Assembly: GCA_964007475.1 (NCBI GenBank)
Contig: CAXFZM010000042.1
Location: forward strand, 310,001-374,000
Source: Hybos culiciformis
Taxonomy: Eukaryota > Arthropoda > Insecta > Diptera > Hybotidae
DNA: 64,000 nucleotides
Direction of reading: 5' to 3'
Shown: positions 42,081 through 55,245 of the stretch, piece after piece
Position numbering within the stretch: position 1 is the first letter of the stretch
Layout of the letters: the number at the start of each line of letters is the position of its first letter
Notes under the pieces: generated by a model
Told to the model about the DNA's origin: nothing
Databases searched by the model: none
The model's input: the letters and a program-made list of their open reading frames with translations, nothing else
Made by a program: the position numbers and the translations under genes

Positions 42081-44240
42081 TTTTTTTTTTTTTAATAAAG
42101 AAACAAATCCTTTTAGTATTTTTGGAAAACGTTAAATATTCATATGATATATGGTAAAAATTAAATTTTTGCACCACTTAACAATTCTTGAATTAAAATA
42201 AAAATATGATTTATAGTTTTTCATTAAAAAAAAGAAATTGAATAATCCTTTTCTTTGTGGGTCCCCAAAAAAAAATTCTCATGTGACAACGGAATTTATT
42301 GTCGATTTATTTATATATGTATAATAAAATAAGGGACTATGAAATAATTAAAAAGTAATAGTTAGCAATAGAAATACACATTTATTTTTTGATCCTATAT
42401 TTTTTAATTTATAGCTTAAATATTATTTGCCAAATTCGATCCTAATTTCAATTTGATATTTTCGTCTATTTTTTATTTTGACATGCAGATTGTGAAAACT
42501 TCGGAATTTCACGCAGTTACGAATGATTAAATATAGAAATATAAAATATTGTTAACTTCATATTATTTAACGTCTCAAATTAATTATAGATTTAGCTAGA
42601 CAAATAATATTATTTCCAGTCGATGATGAACTTTTACAGATAAGACTTATATAAACAAAATACAATAAAATAGATTTAAATGCCAAAATTTAATAAAATT
42701 ATTTAACAATTGATTAATATGAACAAAAATTTAGTAAAATGTCTTAAAATTCGATTTATATGAACAAAATTTCGATTTATAATTCATAATGTTTAATTTA
42801 AATTAGTTATTCGAGCTGATTTTCCATCAAATAAAATAATTTTCGAAACATCTGGGAAATGTTTTTACACACTCTAGATTATTTTTATTTTCATTTTTAT
42901 TTTGAAATTAGTTTAAAATAAAAAATGAGACATAAGTTTTTCCAGACAAATTTTTTATTTTTAATGTGCAATCAACCCTATTTTTGTCAAATATTTTAAT
43001 TTTTTTTTTTTCATAATAATTAGTTTTTTTGAGATATTTAAACAAACCAAAATGTTTTTATCAGCCACTAATTTATGATTTTTATACATATTCTATTTTT
43101 GAAGCAAAACACAGAGCTAAGTAAAATTGTAGCAAATTTGGTTCAAAAAAATTTGCAAATTAGGCGCTCTTTGATTTTTTATTTTAATTTATATAAATGG
43201 AAAAAACTTTTAATTAATAAATAGTGTTTTATAATTTTATAATACATATTATAAAATTAAAATGTAGCTAAAAACTTATTTGAGAACTTAGTTGAAAACT
43301 GTATAATTTCATATATGAATTAATGCAATTGAATATTGCTATAAAATGGATGTAAAAAATATTGGAAACGTTGACAGATGCATAAATTTAAGTATCGAGA
43401 TGCTATTTCTTTTTAAAAATTTAATTGTGAAAAAAACTATCCTATTCAGAAATCAGTTTTTTAATAGCGAGTTCAATGAACTATTTTTCAATATTGTGGG
43501 CAGCGTTCTGCAATATTCACAGCTTTTTCGTGCAATCTTATTTTCACAATAGAATAATTATAATCTTGTGATCATTCATAAAAAATTTAGACACCGGATA
43601 ATAGGTATATCACTAAAGTCCCAACTAATTTTCAAACATGTTTTACCACTTACTATGACAAGACAGTTATATGTATATATGTATTTAAACAAGCATTTGT
43701 TAATCCTGTTGTAGTTAATAAGATAATAAACGCTAAAAAAAGTACGAATTTCCCGGGAGAAAAATAAGTAAGAAAAGTGATCAAAATTTCATTTCATGTT
43801 TCATGTTTTTGTTTTATTTTTTTACAGAGATCATGTAACCACTAAAGTTATAAACATTATATCCTATAAAACAAATTTATAATATTGGACGCACTAAACT
43901 TGTTACAAATAATTTTATTAAAGCCTTGAGAAACAACATAGGTATATTTTGGCATTGATAGTATAGATATCGATCAAGTAATTTATCATTATAGGTTTTC
44001 CCGGCTCAAAATATGCAAAAAAAAAATTTTTTAAAATAGGTAGCTCTGGTGAAATAAAGATTACCAGACCAAAAATTTTGGGTAGGAATTCATAATTATC
44101 GTACACTTTTTTAATTTCAAATATATGTATATATAGGGCCTAATATTACAAGCAAAAAAATTACATATTCTACCAATAAAAAAATTATGTTCAAAAAATT
44201 TTAAAAATTATTATGTTCAAAAAAATTAAAAAAAAAATGT

Positions 44241-44308
44241 ATTCATTGGGGAAGCGAACCTGACACCTTCACTCTTATAGTCCGATGTTCTAGCCACTAA
44301 GCCATATA
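44241..44308 (-). other. tRNA-like sequence, minus strand, copy 2
   Basis: Same as 41757-41828, but the B-box is changed to GGTTCGCTTCC. A hAT inserted right next to it, at the end of the tRNA-like part. Confidence 0.6.
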
Positions 44309-44549
44309 GCCAGAGGCGGCTCGTCAGAGGAGGGTTAGGAGGCAGTGCCTCCTCAAAAGTTTTGAAATAACGTACAAAAAATAAACCTCCACTTCATTTT
44401 ATTCAAAAAGTCATAATTTAGTTCCACCAAAAATATGTAGATGCATTCTTCATACTTTGATAACATATTTCATTATACATACATAATTTATATTTTTCCA
44501 CTATCAATATTTCTTGTATTCTTTATTACCTCAAATTCATTATTCAAAT

Positions 44550-45005
44550 ATAGGCAAGCCTCTGGAAACATTTTATTTTTGCTAAGCAACAACATTTGCT
44601 TTTTTATTTTCTTCACTATGAATATTTCTTGTATTCATATAAAATTATTCCATATAGGCAAGCCTCTGAAAACATATTTTTTTGGTTTAGCAACATAATA
44701 AAAATATTCCATATAATAATATTCCATATAGGCCAGCCTCTGAAAATATTTTGTTTTCGTTGAGCAACAACTAAAAATGTATAGAAATGCATTTTGTTGC
44801 TTGTTTATTTTCTGCACTATGAATATTTATTTTATTTGTATACAAGTTTTCATATAGGCAAGCCTCTAGATACATTTTTTTTTGTGCAGCAACTAGCCGG
44901 CAACATATAAAAATATTATAGAAATGCAGTTTGTTGTGTACAAAAATGTTGCTTTGTCGTGCGAAAATAAAATTCCATAGAGGCATGCCTATTGCAACAT
45001 TTGAT
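44550..45005. repeat. Subterminal repeats of the ZMYM1-like hAT
   Basis: TATAGGC(A/C)AGCCTCT occurs at about 44551, 44655, 44729 and 44855, with a variant at about 44976. Each is followed by A/T-rich DNA and a GCAACA motif. AATATTTCTTGTATTC is also repeated (44507, 44619). They may be transposase binding sites. Confidence 0.75.
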
Positions 45006-45480
45006 GATTCTTTTGAACAAGGTGGCGCCAATATTAATTTTGAATGTAAGAAATTTTTATTTTCTTTAATGAATTTTCGAAAGTCTCTGGATAAAAATAA
45101 TTTTGAATAAAAACATTTCACTTTTATTTTTTTATATCAAATTAAACTAATCGAAATATTTTTATTTAGAATACATTTTTTCTAAAAATTTTGGGGTATT
45201 ATCACTAGCAATATTTATCATAAAATTTTTTTCCTGAAAAAGTTCAATTTTAATTTCAAATTAGCTAATTCCTCTTTTGTTTTTTTACGTTTTGAGTGGT
45301 AAAATGCGAAATCTGGTGTAAAAATTTTCACACAATATTCTTTATCTAGTCTAACAGGGACTATGATACAAAAGATTTGTAAAGTAAGCTTCAAAAAGAT
45401 ATGCAATTTTGTTACGTTGTTGGATTTGAATTATTATCAAATAAAAAAAAAATAACTCGCGAATTTGTTTAAAATTAAAT

Positions 45481-48271
45481 ATGGAAGATATAGTATGTGA
45501 AATTTTAAAAACGCCTTTTTCAAGGCGAACTTTTCTAGAAAAAGTGTCAGTAAAGCAACAAGGAAGACCTAAGCCGGAAATGAAAATTTTCAAATGTGAT
45601 GGAAAAATAAATAGAACATTTAATATAGAATGGTATTCTAGATGTGACTGGCTTACAGGAAGCGTTTCCAAGAAAAAATTATATTGCTGGTCGTGTCTTT
45701 TGTTTCCATCAAATGTAAGTATACCTTAGTTATTCCGATCAGAAAAAAAAAAAGCCATATGTTCAAACTTTGCTAAATCGCACACTTAAATATGGAAAAT
45801 ACTAAATCCTTACCAACAAATGAACCATCTACACATTTGTAATTTTTTTTTCGGTCTGTCGATCCCACATTACTGTTTTCTACTAAACTATCAAACTAAA
45901 ATATTTAGAACAGTAATTGAGCCACATGGTTACATTATTAACACAGTTTAATATTAATTATATTTATTTTAAAATTCAATTTATTTTAAAATTAATTAAA
46001 AATTTTTTTTTTAGTTTGAGCTTAAAATTTTTGACTTTTTCAAGATTTAATTTGATAATTCATTATTTTTTTGACATTTTTCTACCAAATACCTAATTAG
46101 TTTTACAATTTGAAAACAATTTAAAAAGATTATTTCAGTTTTGAAGAATTTACGAAAACATTATTAACTTATTTCAACTAATACGTAGACTTGTGACTTT
46201 TAATCACGATTTTTCTTCAATAATTATTTATTTTAACCATTATTATTTTTACCAAAATTGAAACTATTTTATAGCGACAATTTTATAGAAACTATTTTAT
46301 AGATACAAATCTTTAAAGTAATTAATTAAATGTAATGAATGTTTTCGCATTTTTTAGGGTATGCACGATATTTGGCAAAAAATAGGCTTTGATGATTTAA
46401 AAAATTTATCAAGAGCTATAGAGCGTCATCAAATTTCTAAAGATCATATTAGATCTCAAATAAATTTGAAACTGCTTGGAAGTCACAGAATAGATCAAGC
46501 AATCAATAAAGGTCATCGGCTAACTATTTCAAAACATAATGACGAAGTAAAAAAAAATAGGGAAATATTAAGACGCTTCATTGATGTAACAACTTTATTA
46601 TCAAGACAACAGTTAGCTTTTCGTGGCCATGACGAAGGAGAAAGTTCGGTGAATAAAGGAAATTATAAGGAACTATTTGATGTATTTAGTAGATATGATT
46701 TGGTTCTTCAACCAGTCCTTGAATCCAAAACTTTTTCTGGCATGTCGAAAACAATTCAAAATGATCTAATTGAATCTGTTGCTCACATTGTACGGGCTCG
46801 AATAAGCAAAGAAATAAATGAGTGCATTTTTTTTGCTTGGGAGGTAGATGAAACAACTGATATAAGCTGCAAGTCACAGCTTTCTGTTGTTATAAGATAT
46901 GTGGTGAATGGCAATTTAGTTGAACGTTTTATGGGATTTTTTGATGTAAGTTCCGGCAAGAATGCTTCCTCACTTTTTTCACTTTTAGAGGAACATTTTA
47001 AAAAATTTGATTTCCAAAAAAAGCTCATTGCTCAAACATATGATGGCGCCGCAGTTATGTCAGGAGAATTGAACGGGTTGCAATCAAAAGTTAAGCAAAT
47101 CGCCCCTCAAGCATTATTTATTCATTGCTACGCTCATGTTTTAAATTTGGCATTATTACAAGCAGCCAAGCTTATATCAGAATCCAGAATATTTTTTGCA
47201 AATTTAACTGGATTCCCTTCATTCTTTTCTAAATCTCCCAAACGTCAGAGCGTACTGAATAAACTAGAGGCCCCACATATACCTTCAACAGCTCCAACTC
47301 GATGGACATACAATTCTCGTTTAACGAATGTGATTGCTGATAATATTGATTTGTTAAAAGAAGTTTTTCAAAATATTATTGATGATCCAGATTTCGACAT
47401 GGAATCTACAAGGGAAGCTCTAGGATTTCAAAATAATTTAAATAACTTTGAATTTTTATTTTGCTTATTTACCTATAAATATATTTTTAATTTTACGTCC
47501 CACTTATGGGATATTTTACAATCAAAAAAAAGTGATGTAAAATTTTGCCAAAATCAAATAAACACAACAATTAACAACATTAAAGAATTGCGCACTGATG
47601 AACAAGCTGAAATAGTATATATGGAAGCATTTGCAAAAGCTTCTCCAATAATTCGTCGCCCACGAAAGAATGAAGCAGACATTCCTGATCCGAAAATTCG
47701 CTACAGATCTCTTTATTTTCAACTAACAGATAATATTATTAACCAAATGTCTATCAGATTCTCAGATTTCGGAAAGCTATTGTTTTTAAATTTAATTTCT
47801 ACTGAGAATTTCAAAAAATTCAAAATTAATTTTCCCGAAGAAGAATTCCAATGTTTAATAACACATTATGGAAAATTGTTTGATCATTCAAAACTAAGAA
47901 GTGAACTAATTGTTCTTTTTAATGATGATGAAGAAACAATTATGAATAGACTTCAATCACCGCTAGAAATTTTAAAATATCTTTGCGATACGGAGTTATC
48001 TGAAGTTATGCCGGAAGTTACTAAATTAATAAAATTAATTTTGACAATTCCGGCAACTTCTGCAAGCACCGAAAGATCATTTTCTGCACTTAAAAGAATA
48101 AAAGATTATTTGAGAAATACAATTTCCCAAAATCGTTTAAATGATCTTTCTCTTTTAAGTGTAGAAAAACTATTAGTAAAGGAAATGGAAAAAACGAACG
48201 AATGGTACGACGATATTATCGATCATTTTGCAACAACAAAAAATCGAAGAATAGAATTGTTGTTTAAATAA
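45481..48271 (+). CDS. hAT transposase, ZMYM1-like, two exons
   Basis: Exon 1 (45481-45714, 78 codons) encodes a TTF-type zinc finger start (FNIEWYSRCDWL, LYCWSCLLFPSN). An intron with GTAAGT donor at 45715 and TTTTTAG acceptor ending at 46357 (643 bp, phase 0) leads to exon 2 (46358-48271). Exon 2 continues the finger domain (NLSRAIERHQISKDH), then the RNase-H-like core (FFAWEVDETTDIS; AQTYDGAAVMSGELNG; IHCYAHVLNLAL), and ends with the hAT dimerisation region (PATSASTERSFSALKRIKDY). The total is about 715 codons, normal for this group. No stop or frameshift is visible. Exon joining is inferred from splice consensus and frame. Confidence 0.87.
45715..46357 (+). other. Intron of the hAT transposase
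   Basis: Starts GTAAGT and ends TTTTTAG, with AT-rich content. Both flanking exons are in phase 0, and protein family order continues across the junction. Confidence 0.8.
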
Positions 48272-49010
48272 TTATATAATATACCTGATCTTATTAATTT
48301 TTTTGCAGTTGAAACCGATTGAAATTTGTTAAACAATTCATTCATAATTGAAACTGATAATTATGAATTAGCATAGATTTAAAAATATTTTTGGTGTATT
48401 TTTTATTTGAATAAAAAAATTTACATTTATGTTAAAATAAAAAATAAATACAAGTATATACTTAGTTATTTTTTTTGAGACGTATCCCAATCCCCAAAGT
48501 TAGAAATTCAGAAAAAAAAGGCTTGTTAAAAAATAATTTAACCTAAATTCTAAGGTTGAGCAAAATATAAAATTACTTCAAAATTTAAAGTTAACTGAAT
48601 GTAAAATCTTTTCAAAAAAATAATTTTATTTATAGGTTTGAAGATTTAATAACGATTGAATTTTGTTCTTGAAATTGAATTAACTTTTGTCATAATATAT
48701 TTAACCAATTTTAGGATATTTGCATAATTAAAAAAAATTAACAATTTTTTTCTTTCGGAATAAATTTTTTTTTGCCTCCCTACTAAAAAGGATCACCAGC
48801 CTCCACTGCATATAGCCCATATGATTTTGGATTTCTAAAATATAATAAAAAAATTCTAATAAACCATTCATTTTTTTGTTTTTATTTTATTGTAGGGGAA
48901 TAAAAAATAATACTCAAAAAAAAAAATAAGAAAAGAATTAGAATACTCAAAAAACGAGTTTGAAAAATTAACTAACAACAAAAATAAACTCATATAGCTT
49001 AGTAGTAGAA

Positions 49011-49075
49011 TATGGCTTAGTAGTAGAACATCACACTGTAAGTCTGAAGGTGCCTGGTTCGATTCCCAATGAGGA
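49011..49075 (+). other. tRNA-like sequence, plus strand, copy 2
   Basis: Near-identical to 42010-42080, including the GTA loop and the B-box GGTTCGATTCC. Confidence 0.6.
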
Positions 49076-50431
49076 TTTTTTTTTTTTAAAAGAAACAAAT
49101 CCTTTTAGTATTTTTGGAAAACGTTAAATATTCAGGATATATGATAAAAATTAAATTTTTGCACCACTTAACAATTCTTGAATTAAAATAAAAATATGAT
49201 TTATAGTTTTTCATTAAAAAAAAGAAATTAAATAATCCTTTTCTTTGTGGGTCCCCAAAAAAAAATTCTCATGTGACAACGGAATTTATTGTCGATTTAT
49301 TTATATATGTATAATAAAATAAGGGACTATGAAATAATTAAAAAGTAATAGTTAGCAATAGAAATATACATTTATTTTTTGATCCTATATTTTTTAATTT
49401 ATAGCTTAAATATTATTTGCCAAATTCGATCCTAATTTCAATTTGATATTTTCGTCTATTTTTTATTTTGACATGCAGATGTGAAAACTTCGGAATTTCA
49501 CGCAGTTACGAATGATTAAATATAAAAATATAAAATATTGTTAACTTCATATTATTTAACGTCTCAAATTAATTATAGATTTAGTCTAGACAAATAATAT
49601 TATTTCCAGTCGATGATGAACTTTTACAGATAAGACTTATATAAACAAAATACAATAAAATAGATTTAAATGCCAAAATTTAATAAAATTATTTAACAAT
49701 TGATTAATATGAACAAAAATTTAGTAAAATGTCTTAAAATTCGATTTATTTGAACAAAATTTTGATTTATAATTCATAATGTTTAATTTAAATTAGTTAT
49801 TCGAGCTGATTTTCCATCAAATAAAATAATTTTCGAAACATCTGGGAAATGTTTTTACACACTCTAGATTATTTTTATTTTCATTTTTATTTTGAAATTA
49901 GTTTAAAATAAAAAATGAGACATAAGTTTTTCCAGACAAATTTTTTATTTTTAATGTGCAATCAACCCTATTTTTGTCAAATATTTTAATTTTTTTTTTT
50001 TTCATAATAATTAGTTTTTTTGAGATATTTAAACAAACCAAAATGTTTTTATCAGCCACTAATTTATGATTTTTATACATATTCTATTTTTGAAGCAAAA
50101 CACAGAGCTAAGTAAAATTGTAGCAAATTTGGTTCAAAAAAATTTGCAAATTAGGCGCTCATTGATTTTTTATTTTAATTTATATAAATGGAAAAAACTT
50201 TTAATTAATAAATAGTGTTTTATAATTTTATAATACGTATTATAAAATTAAAATGTAGCTAAAAACTTATTTGAGAACTTAGTTGAAAACTGTATAATTT
50301 CATATATGAATTAATGCAACTGAATATTGCTATAAAATGGATGTAAAAAATATTGGAAACGTTGACAGATGCATAAATTTAAGTATCGAGATGCTATTTC
50401 TTTTTAAAAATTTAATTGTGAAAAAAACTAT

Positions 50432-50647
50432 TGTTATGCCTAACCATGCATTATATAAATACATGATAGGATATTAAGTTAGCTGTAAGATAATTCAGCA
50501 CACATTAGATATGTTAGGATATATAGAGTAAGACCTGAATTGAGTGATATAAGCCTAAGTGATAATGTCAATTAAGATAAGAATAAATTTATACTTGAAC
50601 GAGACAAGACTTATTTTTATTTAAATCGTGTTCGTTTTGTCTTAACA
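50432..50647 (+). repeat. 5' LTR of the young gypsy
   Basis: 216 bp, pairing with 61649-61864. Differences are visible at the GACCTG/GACATG and GACTT/GACGT positions only. Confidence 0.95.
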
Positions 50648-50664
50648 TGGCGACCGTGACAAAA
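50648..50664 (+). promoter_or_regulatory. tRNA primer-binding site
   Basis: TGGCGACCGTGACAAAA begins immediately after the LTR. The TGG start is the complement of a tRNA CCA end. The 412/mdg1 group is recalled to use a similar, Arg-type site, but the exact tRNA is not proven here. Confidence 0.8.
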
Positions 50665-52684
50665 GAAATTTTTTAAGTTAAAAGTCTTGTTACAAAGTAC
50701 AAAAATAAAATAAAATTACAAATTACAAATTACAAAAAAAAAAAAAAAATAATAATAATATGTAAAAGAACGGCTAAAGTCAAAAATATGAAAATTTTTT
50801 AAAGATTTAAAAAAAAAAAAAATAATTTTTACAAATCTTTATTTATAATTAATAAAATAAAAAAAAAAAAATTCTTAAAAATAATATCCAAAAAAAAAAA
50901 AATTTAATTATAAAAACTTATATTAATACTTACATACCTTAAAAATAGAATTAAAAACCTAAAAATAAGAAAAATTAAAGTCAAGTGCCTTAATGAGAAA
51001 AATTTTGCATAAATTAGGGACACTAAAATGGCAAAAAAAAAAAAAGCAATGAAAATAAAGCAAAAAATAAAAAATTATAAAACATAAATTTTTTTAAATA
51101 ACTTTGAAATAACTTTGTAAAATTTCAAAATCATTCCAATGAACATTTTAGAAAAGCCCTAACGGTGAAATAATAATAGAAATTTTTTTTTATTACAAAC
51201 AATTAAATTTTTTTTTTGTCAAAAGAGATCTTTTTTTTTAATTTGAGAGCCCCTTAAATAAAAATAAATTTGAAAAACACATAAAAAACATAAAAAAAAA
51301 AAAACATAAAAAGTTGAAAGTTTCAAATTAAATTAATTTAAATTAATTAAAATTAAATTAAAATTAAAAATAAAATAGATAAATAAATTTTAATGTAGTG
51401 GAAATTGTAAAATTAATTAATAATACTTACCTTCTCTAAATAAAATACTTACCTTAAACTTATAATCTATAGAGATAAAACATAAACTAAATACCTACAT
51501 AAGTGAATTTATGCTGAAAAAAAAAAAATATTCAAAAAAAAAAAATTTTGGAAAATCTTAAAATTAAAAGTTTTTTTTTTTACTCAAAAAAAAAAAATAA
51601 AAATAATAATATAATTAAATCGAAAAAAAAAATAGACAATAGGTGAAAAAGGAGGGAAATTAAAAAAAAAAAAAACCAACCTTGAAATAACTTTTAAAAT
51701 TAAAAGTCAAAATTTAACGAACACCAATACAAATAAAATAAATACAAATAAGAACACAAATAAAAAAAAATTTTTTTTTACATACAAAACTTAACGAAAA
51801 AAAAAAATAAAATAAAATATATATTCCTTATTAAAATTTGTTTTATGAAATATATTAAAATAATTATTTATAAAAAAAAAATAATAAATAAATTAATAGA
51901 AATAAAATAAAACTAAGAGTGAATAAAATCAGAGAAAAAAAAAAAAAAAAAAAAAATTTAAACTATAAGTGAAATATTTTTAAAAAATGAAAATCTCTGA
52001 AAATAATTAGAAAATTTTTTTTTGAAAGAAAAAAAAAAAAAAAAATTTTAAAACACTGAAAGTTAATAAAATCAGAGAAAAAAAAAATTGAACCATAAGT
52101 GAAACTTGAAAAATTAATAAAACAAAATCTCTGAAAATAAATTTACAAAAAAAAAAAATAATAAGAAAAAATATTTTTACAATCAAATTTACAAAAATTC
52201 TAACAGAATTTTTTTCTCTTTTCTGTTATTTTTAGATGACAAACGATCAGCAGTAAATTTTTTAACACGTCAAAAGTAAGAACAATAAAAATTGGAGAAT
52301 ATCATAACAGCAACAATACAAATTGGAGAATATCATAACAGCAACAGTAGAATCAACAGCAAAGCGGCAGCAACATTACTAACAGTAAAGAAAATTTTAT
52401 TCTGAGGTCAGACAAAATATTACTACTATTAAATAAATTTATATAAAACATATTTAATTAAATTAAATTTAAATTAAATTCAAAATATTATATGAAATTT
52501 TTTTTTGGCGCAAACATCTATATACCTACATTTAATATTATGTTTAAATGTAGTTACTATAAGTATAACTTAATTGAAACAAAATTTTTTTGTTGAAAAT
52601 TTTTTTTAAATTGAAAACATTTTTGGAATCATATTAATATAAAATACCAAAAAAAAAAAGTTACAAGGTCCTAAATAGAGTTGG

Positions 52685-52785
52685 CAGCTCGAGCTACTCG
52701 GCTCGAGCTAGCTCGAGCTTAATCGTCTAAAAAGAAACCGATAAAGCTCGAGTTTCTCTACGAAAAAGCTCGAGCTAAAAAAAAT
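52685..52785. repeat. Left subterminal GCTCGAGC repeats
   Basis: About six GCTCGAG motifs, several as the palindrome AGCTCGAGCT, lie within 100 bp of the left end. Confidence 0.85.
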
Positions 52786-53129
52786 TAAATTTAGCACATA
52801 TTCAACCTGAAACTTTTCGTAAACCCGAACCAATAGCTCCAATATTCAAATTTTTTATGCAACATTTGCTCCTAACTTCAACTACTACATTTGCTGTTAA
52901 CTTCAACTATCGACGATAGGCTAAAATTTAATATTTTTTTATTTAGGTGATTTCCCGTGTTACAAGTATTTTAGTTGTTTTTTGTTTTTTGTCCAGTTTT
53001 TCTATATCAACATAATATTTAAAAGTGAAATCAATTTTAGTGGAAAGAATTGAATTACTAGGTAATAATATTTTAAATAGTTGTGTTTTTAATTAAGTTA
53101 AATTAAAGATATATTTTAAAGTCCCTAAG

Positions 53130-55019
53130 ATGGAGTCCGAGGTATGGAAATATTTTAACAAAAACAGTGCAGAGGAAAAAGCAATTTGTAGTAAATGCAA
53201 CAAAATTTTATCTTGTAAAGGTTCGACTACATCAAGCTTGATTCGCCATTTGGAAACTATACATAAAATTAAAAGAAAATCTGTAAGCGAAAATATAGAA
53301 AACAATAATCCAAGCACATCATCAGAAGCATACGTACCTGTAACAAAAAAGCAAAAGGTAGAACCACAGGGATTAATGACAAAATTTTTGAAAAAAGCAT
53401 CAATGGCTGAAATTTTGGCAAAATTGGTTGCAATGGATGGACTTTCGGTTAATAGTATTGTAAAAAGTTCTTTCATACGAGAATCATTTTCACGACAAGG
53501 CTACTCTCTACCAAAAAATAATAAAACTATAATGAAATTGGTTATGGAATTTTACAACGTAAAAAGGCAAGAGTTGACTGAATATTTTCAAACTATGATA
53601 AGAGAAAATAAAAAATTTAGTTTGACATTAGATGAGTGGTCGAGTAAAAGAAATCGGCGATATATTAATGTAAATTTGCATGTAACTGATGAAAAACAGT
53701 ATAATTTAGGACTAGTACGTATTTATGGTAGCTGTCCGGCTGAAAAAGCAGTAGAGCTAGTTAAAAAAAAACTAAATGAATTCAGCTTAAATTTTAGTCA
53801 CATTGTTGGATGTACAACAGACGGAGCCGCGGTAATGGTAAAGTTTGGTCGTTTAATTCCGGTCGCACATCATCAACTATGCTACAACCACGGAATTCAC
53901 TTAGCAGTTATGGACGTTCTCTGTGGAAAATCTTCTGAATTTATAGTAATGGAAAACATGAGTGAAGATTATTGTGACAGTGAAACTGATGATTCTATTG
54001 GAAGTGAAAGTGATGATAAAAATGACGATGAGGTTATGATATCAGTAGACCACCTGCCTTTACGGTTTCGAGAAAATTATAAACATCTTTTAGAAAAAGT
54101 TCGAAAAATTGTAAAATTATTTAAAGTTTCGCTATTAAAAAATAATATTTTACAAAATTATGTTAAAGATGAATATGGTGGAGGTAAAGAATTAACTGTA
54201 CTGTTAGACTGCCGAACACGTTGGAATTCAATTCAAATAATGCTTGAAAGATATCTGAAAATGAAAAACAGTATTAAAAAAGCTTTAATTGATTTACAGC
54301 TAGAACATTTATTTGTTAAAGATGATGAAGTTGCAGATATTGAAAGTCTTTCAAATACATTAAAACCAATTAAAATGGCAGTCGAGGAATTAAGTAGGCG
54401 CAATATCAACCTTCTTACCAGCGAAGGCGTTTTAAAATTTTTATTCGAATCATTAGAAACTCAACAAACTGTTATAGCAAAATCAATGCTAGTAGCATTG
54501 AAATATAATATATCTACAATTAATTTCCTACAGAATCCATCAACATTAAAAGACAGCTTGACATTAGGATTTGATGGCTTTTTTAAACTGAATAATAAAA
54601 CTGAAATTATTAAAAGTATCAAAGAAATAGCTTTAAAGGTTTTTACAACAAGTGCTAGTGCAGTGGAAGTGGAAGTTTATTCGGATGAGGACAAAGATGA
54701 TGATGTACAAAATTCTAAAGTTTCATTATCAGAAAAACTTAAAATGAACATTGAAAATTGTTTAAAACCAATGAGTGTTAAAGAAAAAACAAACCAATCT
54801 TACCTGAAAGAAATAAATATGTTTGAATGTACTGGTATAATTACTCCCAACTTAAACAAAATCTTTGAATATCTTAAAACTATTCAGCCTACATCTACCG
54901 AAAGCGAAAGGGTTTTTTCAATGGCCAGCAACTTGGTAACAATAAAGAGGCAAAAACTAAATGATAATAGCATCAATGCCATTTTATTTTTAAAAAGCTA
55001 TTTTATCAAAGCTAATTAA
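53130..55019 (+). CDS. hAT transposase with BED zinc finger
   Basis: 629 residues from ATG 53130 with no breaks. The BED finger has C20, C23, H40 and H45 (CSKCNK ... RHLETIH). The core follows, with FSLTLDEWSSKRNRRYINVN (first catalytic Asp), HIVGCTTDGAAVMVKFGRL (second) and CYNHGIHLAVMDVL (the usual C-x-x-H helix). An acidic, low-complexity loop interrupts the core (SETDDSIGSESDDKNDDE). The dimerisation end is PTSTESERVFSMASNLV. Length and order are normal for hAT. It lies within intact terminal repeats in the leader of the gypsy. Confidence 0.92.
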   Translation: MESEVWKYFNKNSAEEKAICSKCNKILSCKGSTTSSLIRHLETIHKIKRKSVSENIENNNPSTSSEAYVPVTKKQKVEPQGLMTKFLKKASMAEILAKLVAMDGLSVNSIVKSSFIRESFSRQGYSLPKNNKTIMKLVMEFYNVKRQELTEYFQTMIRENKKFSLTLDEWSSKRNRRYINVNLHVTDEKQYNLGLVRIYGSCPAEKAVELVKKKLNEFSLNFSHIVGCTTDGAAVMVKFGRLIPVAHHQLCYNHGIHLAVMDVLCGKSSEFIVMENMSEDYCDSETDDSIGSESDDKNDDEVMISVDHLPLRFRENYKHLLEKVRKIVKLFKVSLLKNNILQNYVKDEYGGGKELTVLLDCRTRWNSIQIMLERYLKMKNSIKKALIDLQLEHLFVKDDEVADIESLSNTLKPIKMAVEELSRRNINLLTSEGVLKFLFESLETQQTVIAKSMLVALKYNISTINFLQNPSTLKDSLTLGFDGFFKLNNKTEIIKSIKEIALKVFTTSASAVEVEVYSDEDKDDDVQNSKVSLSEKLKMNIENCLKPMSVKEKTNQSYLKEINMFECTGIITPNLNKIFEYLKTIQPTSTESERVFSMASNLVTIKRQKLNDNSINAILFLKSYFIKAN

Positions 55020-55159
55020 ACATTTGATTTTTTTAATTTACTTTATTACATTTTATTTAGTACTATCACATTGAATTTGAATTTATGAACTTAATAAAAT
55101 ATAATTTTTTTTGATAACTATATCCAACATATATGTTTTTTTTTGAAATTGTAGGAATT

Positions 55160-55245
55160 AAAATCCTTTCATGAAAGCTCGAGTAGTTCGAGCTACCCGA
55201 GCTCGGAAGAAAAAATGCTTGCCAGCTCGAGCTCGAAAAAAGTGT
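55160..55245. repeat. Right subterminal GCTCGAGC repeats
   Basis: About five GCTCGAG or TTCGAGCT motifs lie before the right end, mirroring the left cluster. Confidence 0.85.

Larger units (their letters stand above)
41755..44238 (+). repeat. Tandem 2484-bp unit, copy 1 (uninterrupted)
   Basis: The sequence from TGTATTCATTGGGGAA at 41755 recurs at 44239, a period of 2484 bp. The second copy matches along its length once three insertions are taken out. It opens with two tRNA-like sequences in inverted orientation and is otherwise AT-rich. A 68-codon frame (43346-43552) is kept in both copies but has no known motif. Confidence 0.85.
44311..48808 (+). mobile_element. hAT element, ZMYM1-like, apparently complete
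   Basis: Ends CAGAGGCGGCT and AGCCTCCACTG are imperfect inverted repeats. They are flanked by an exact 8-bp duplication, catatagc (44303-44310 and 48809-48816). The 4498 bp hold a two-exon transposase (45481-48271) with no stop. The left subterminal part contains repeated TATAGGCAAGCCTCTG motifs. Confidence 0.9.

Noticed and set aside
43346..43552. A 68-codon gene in the tandem unit
   Set aside because: Present in both copies, but these are near-identical throughout, so conservation says nothing. No motif.
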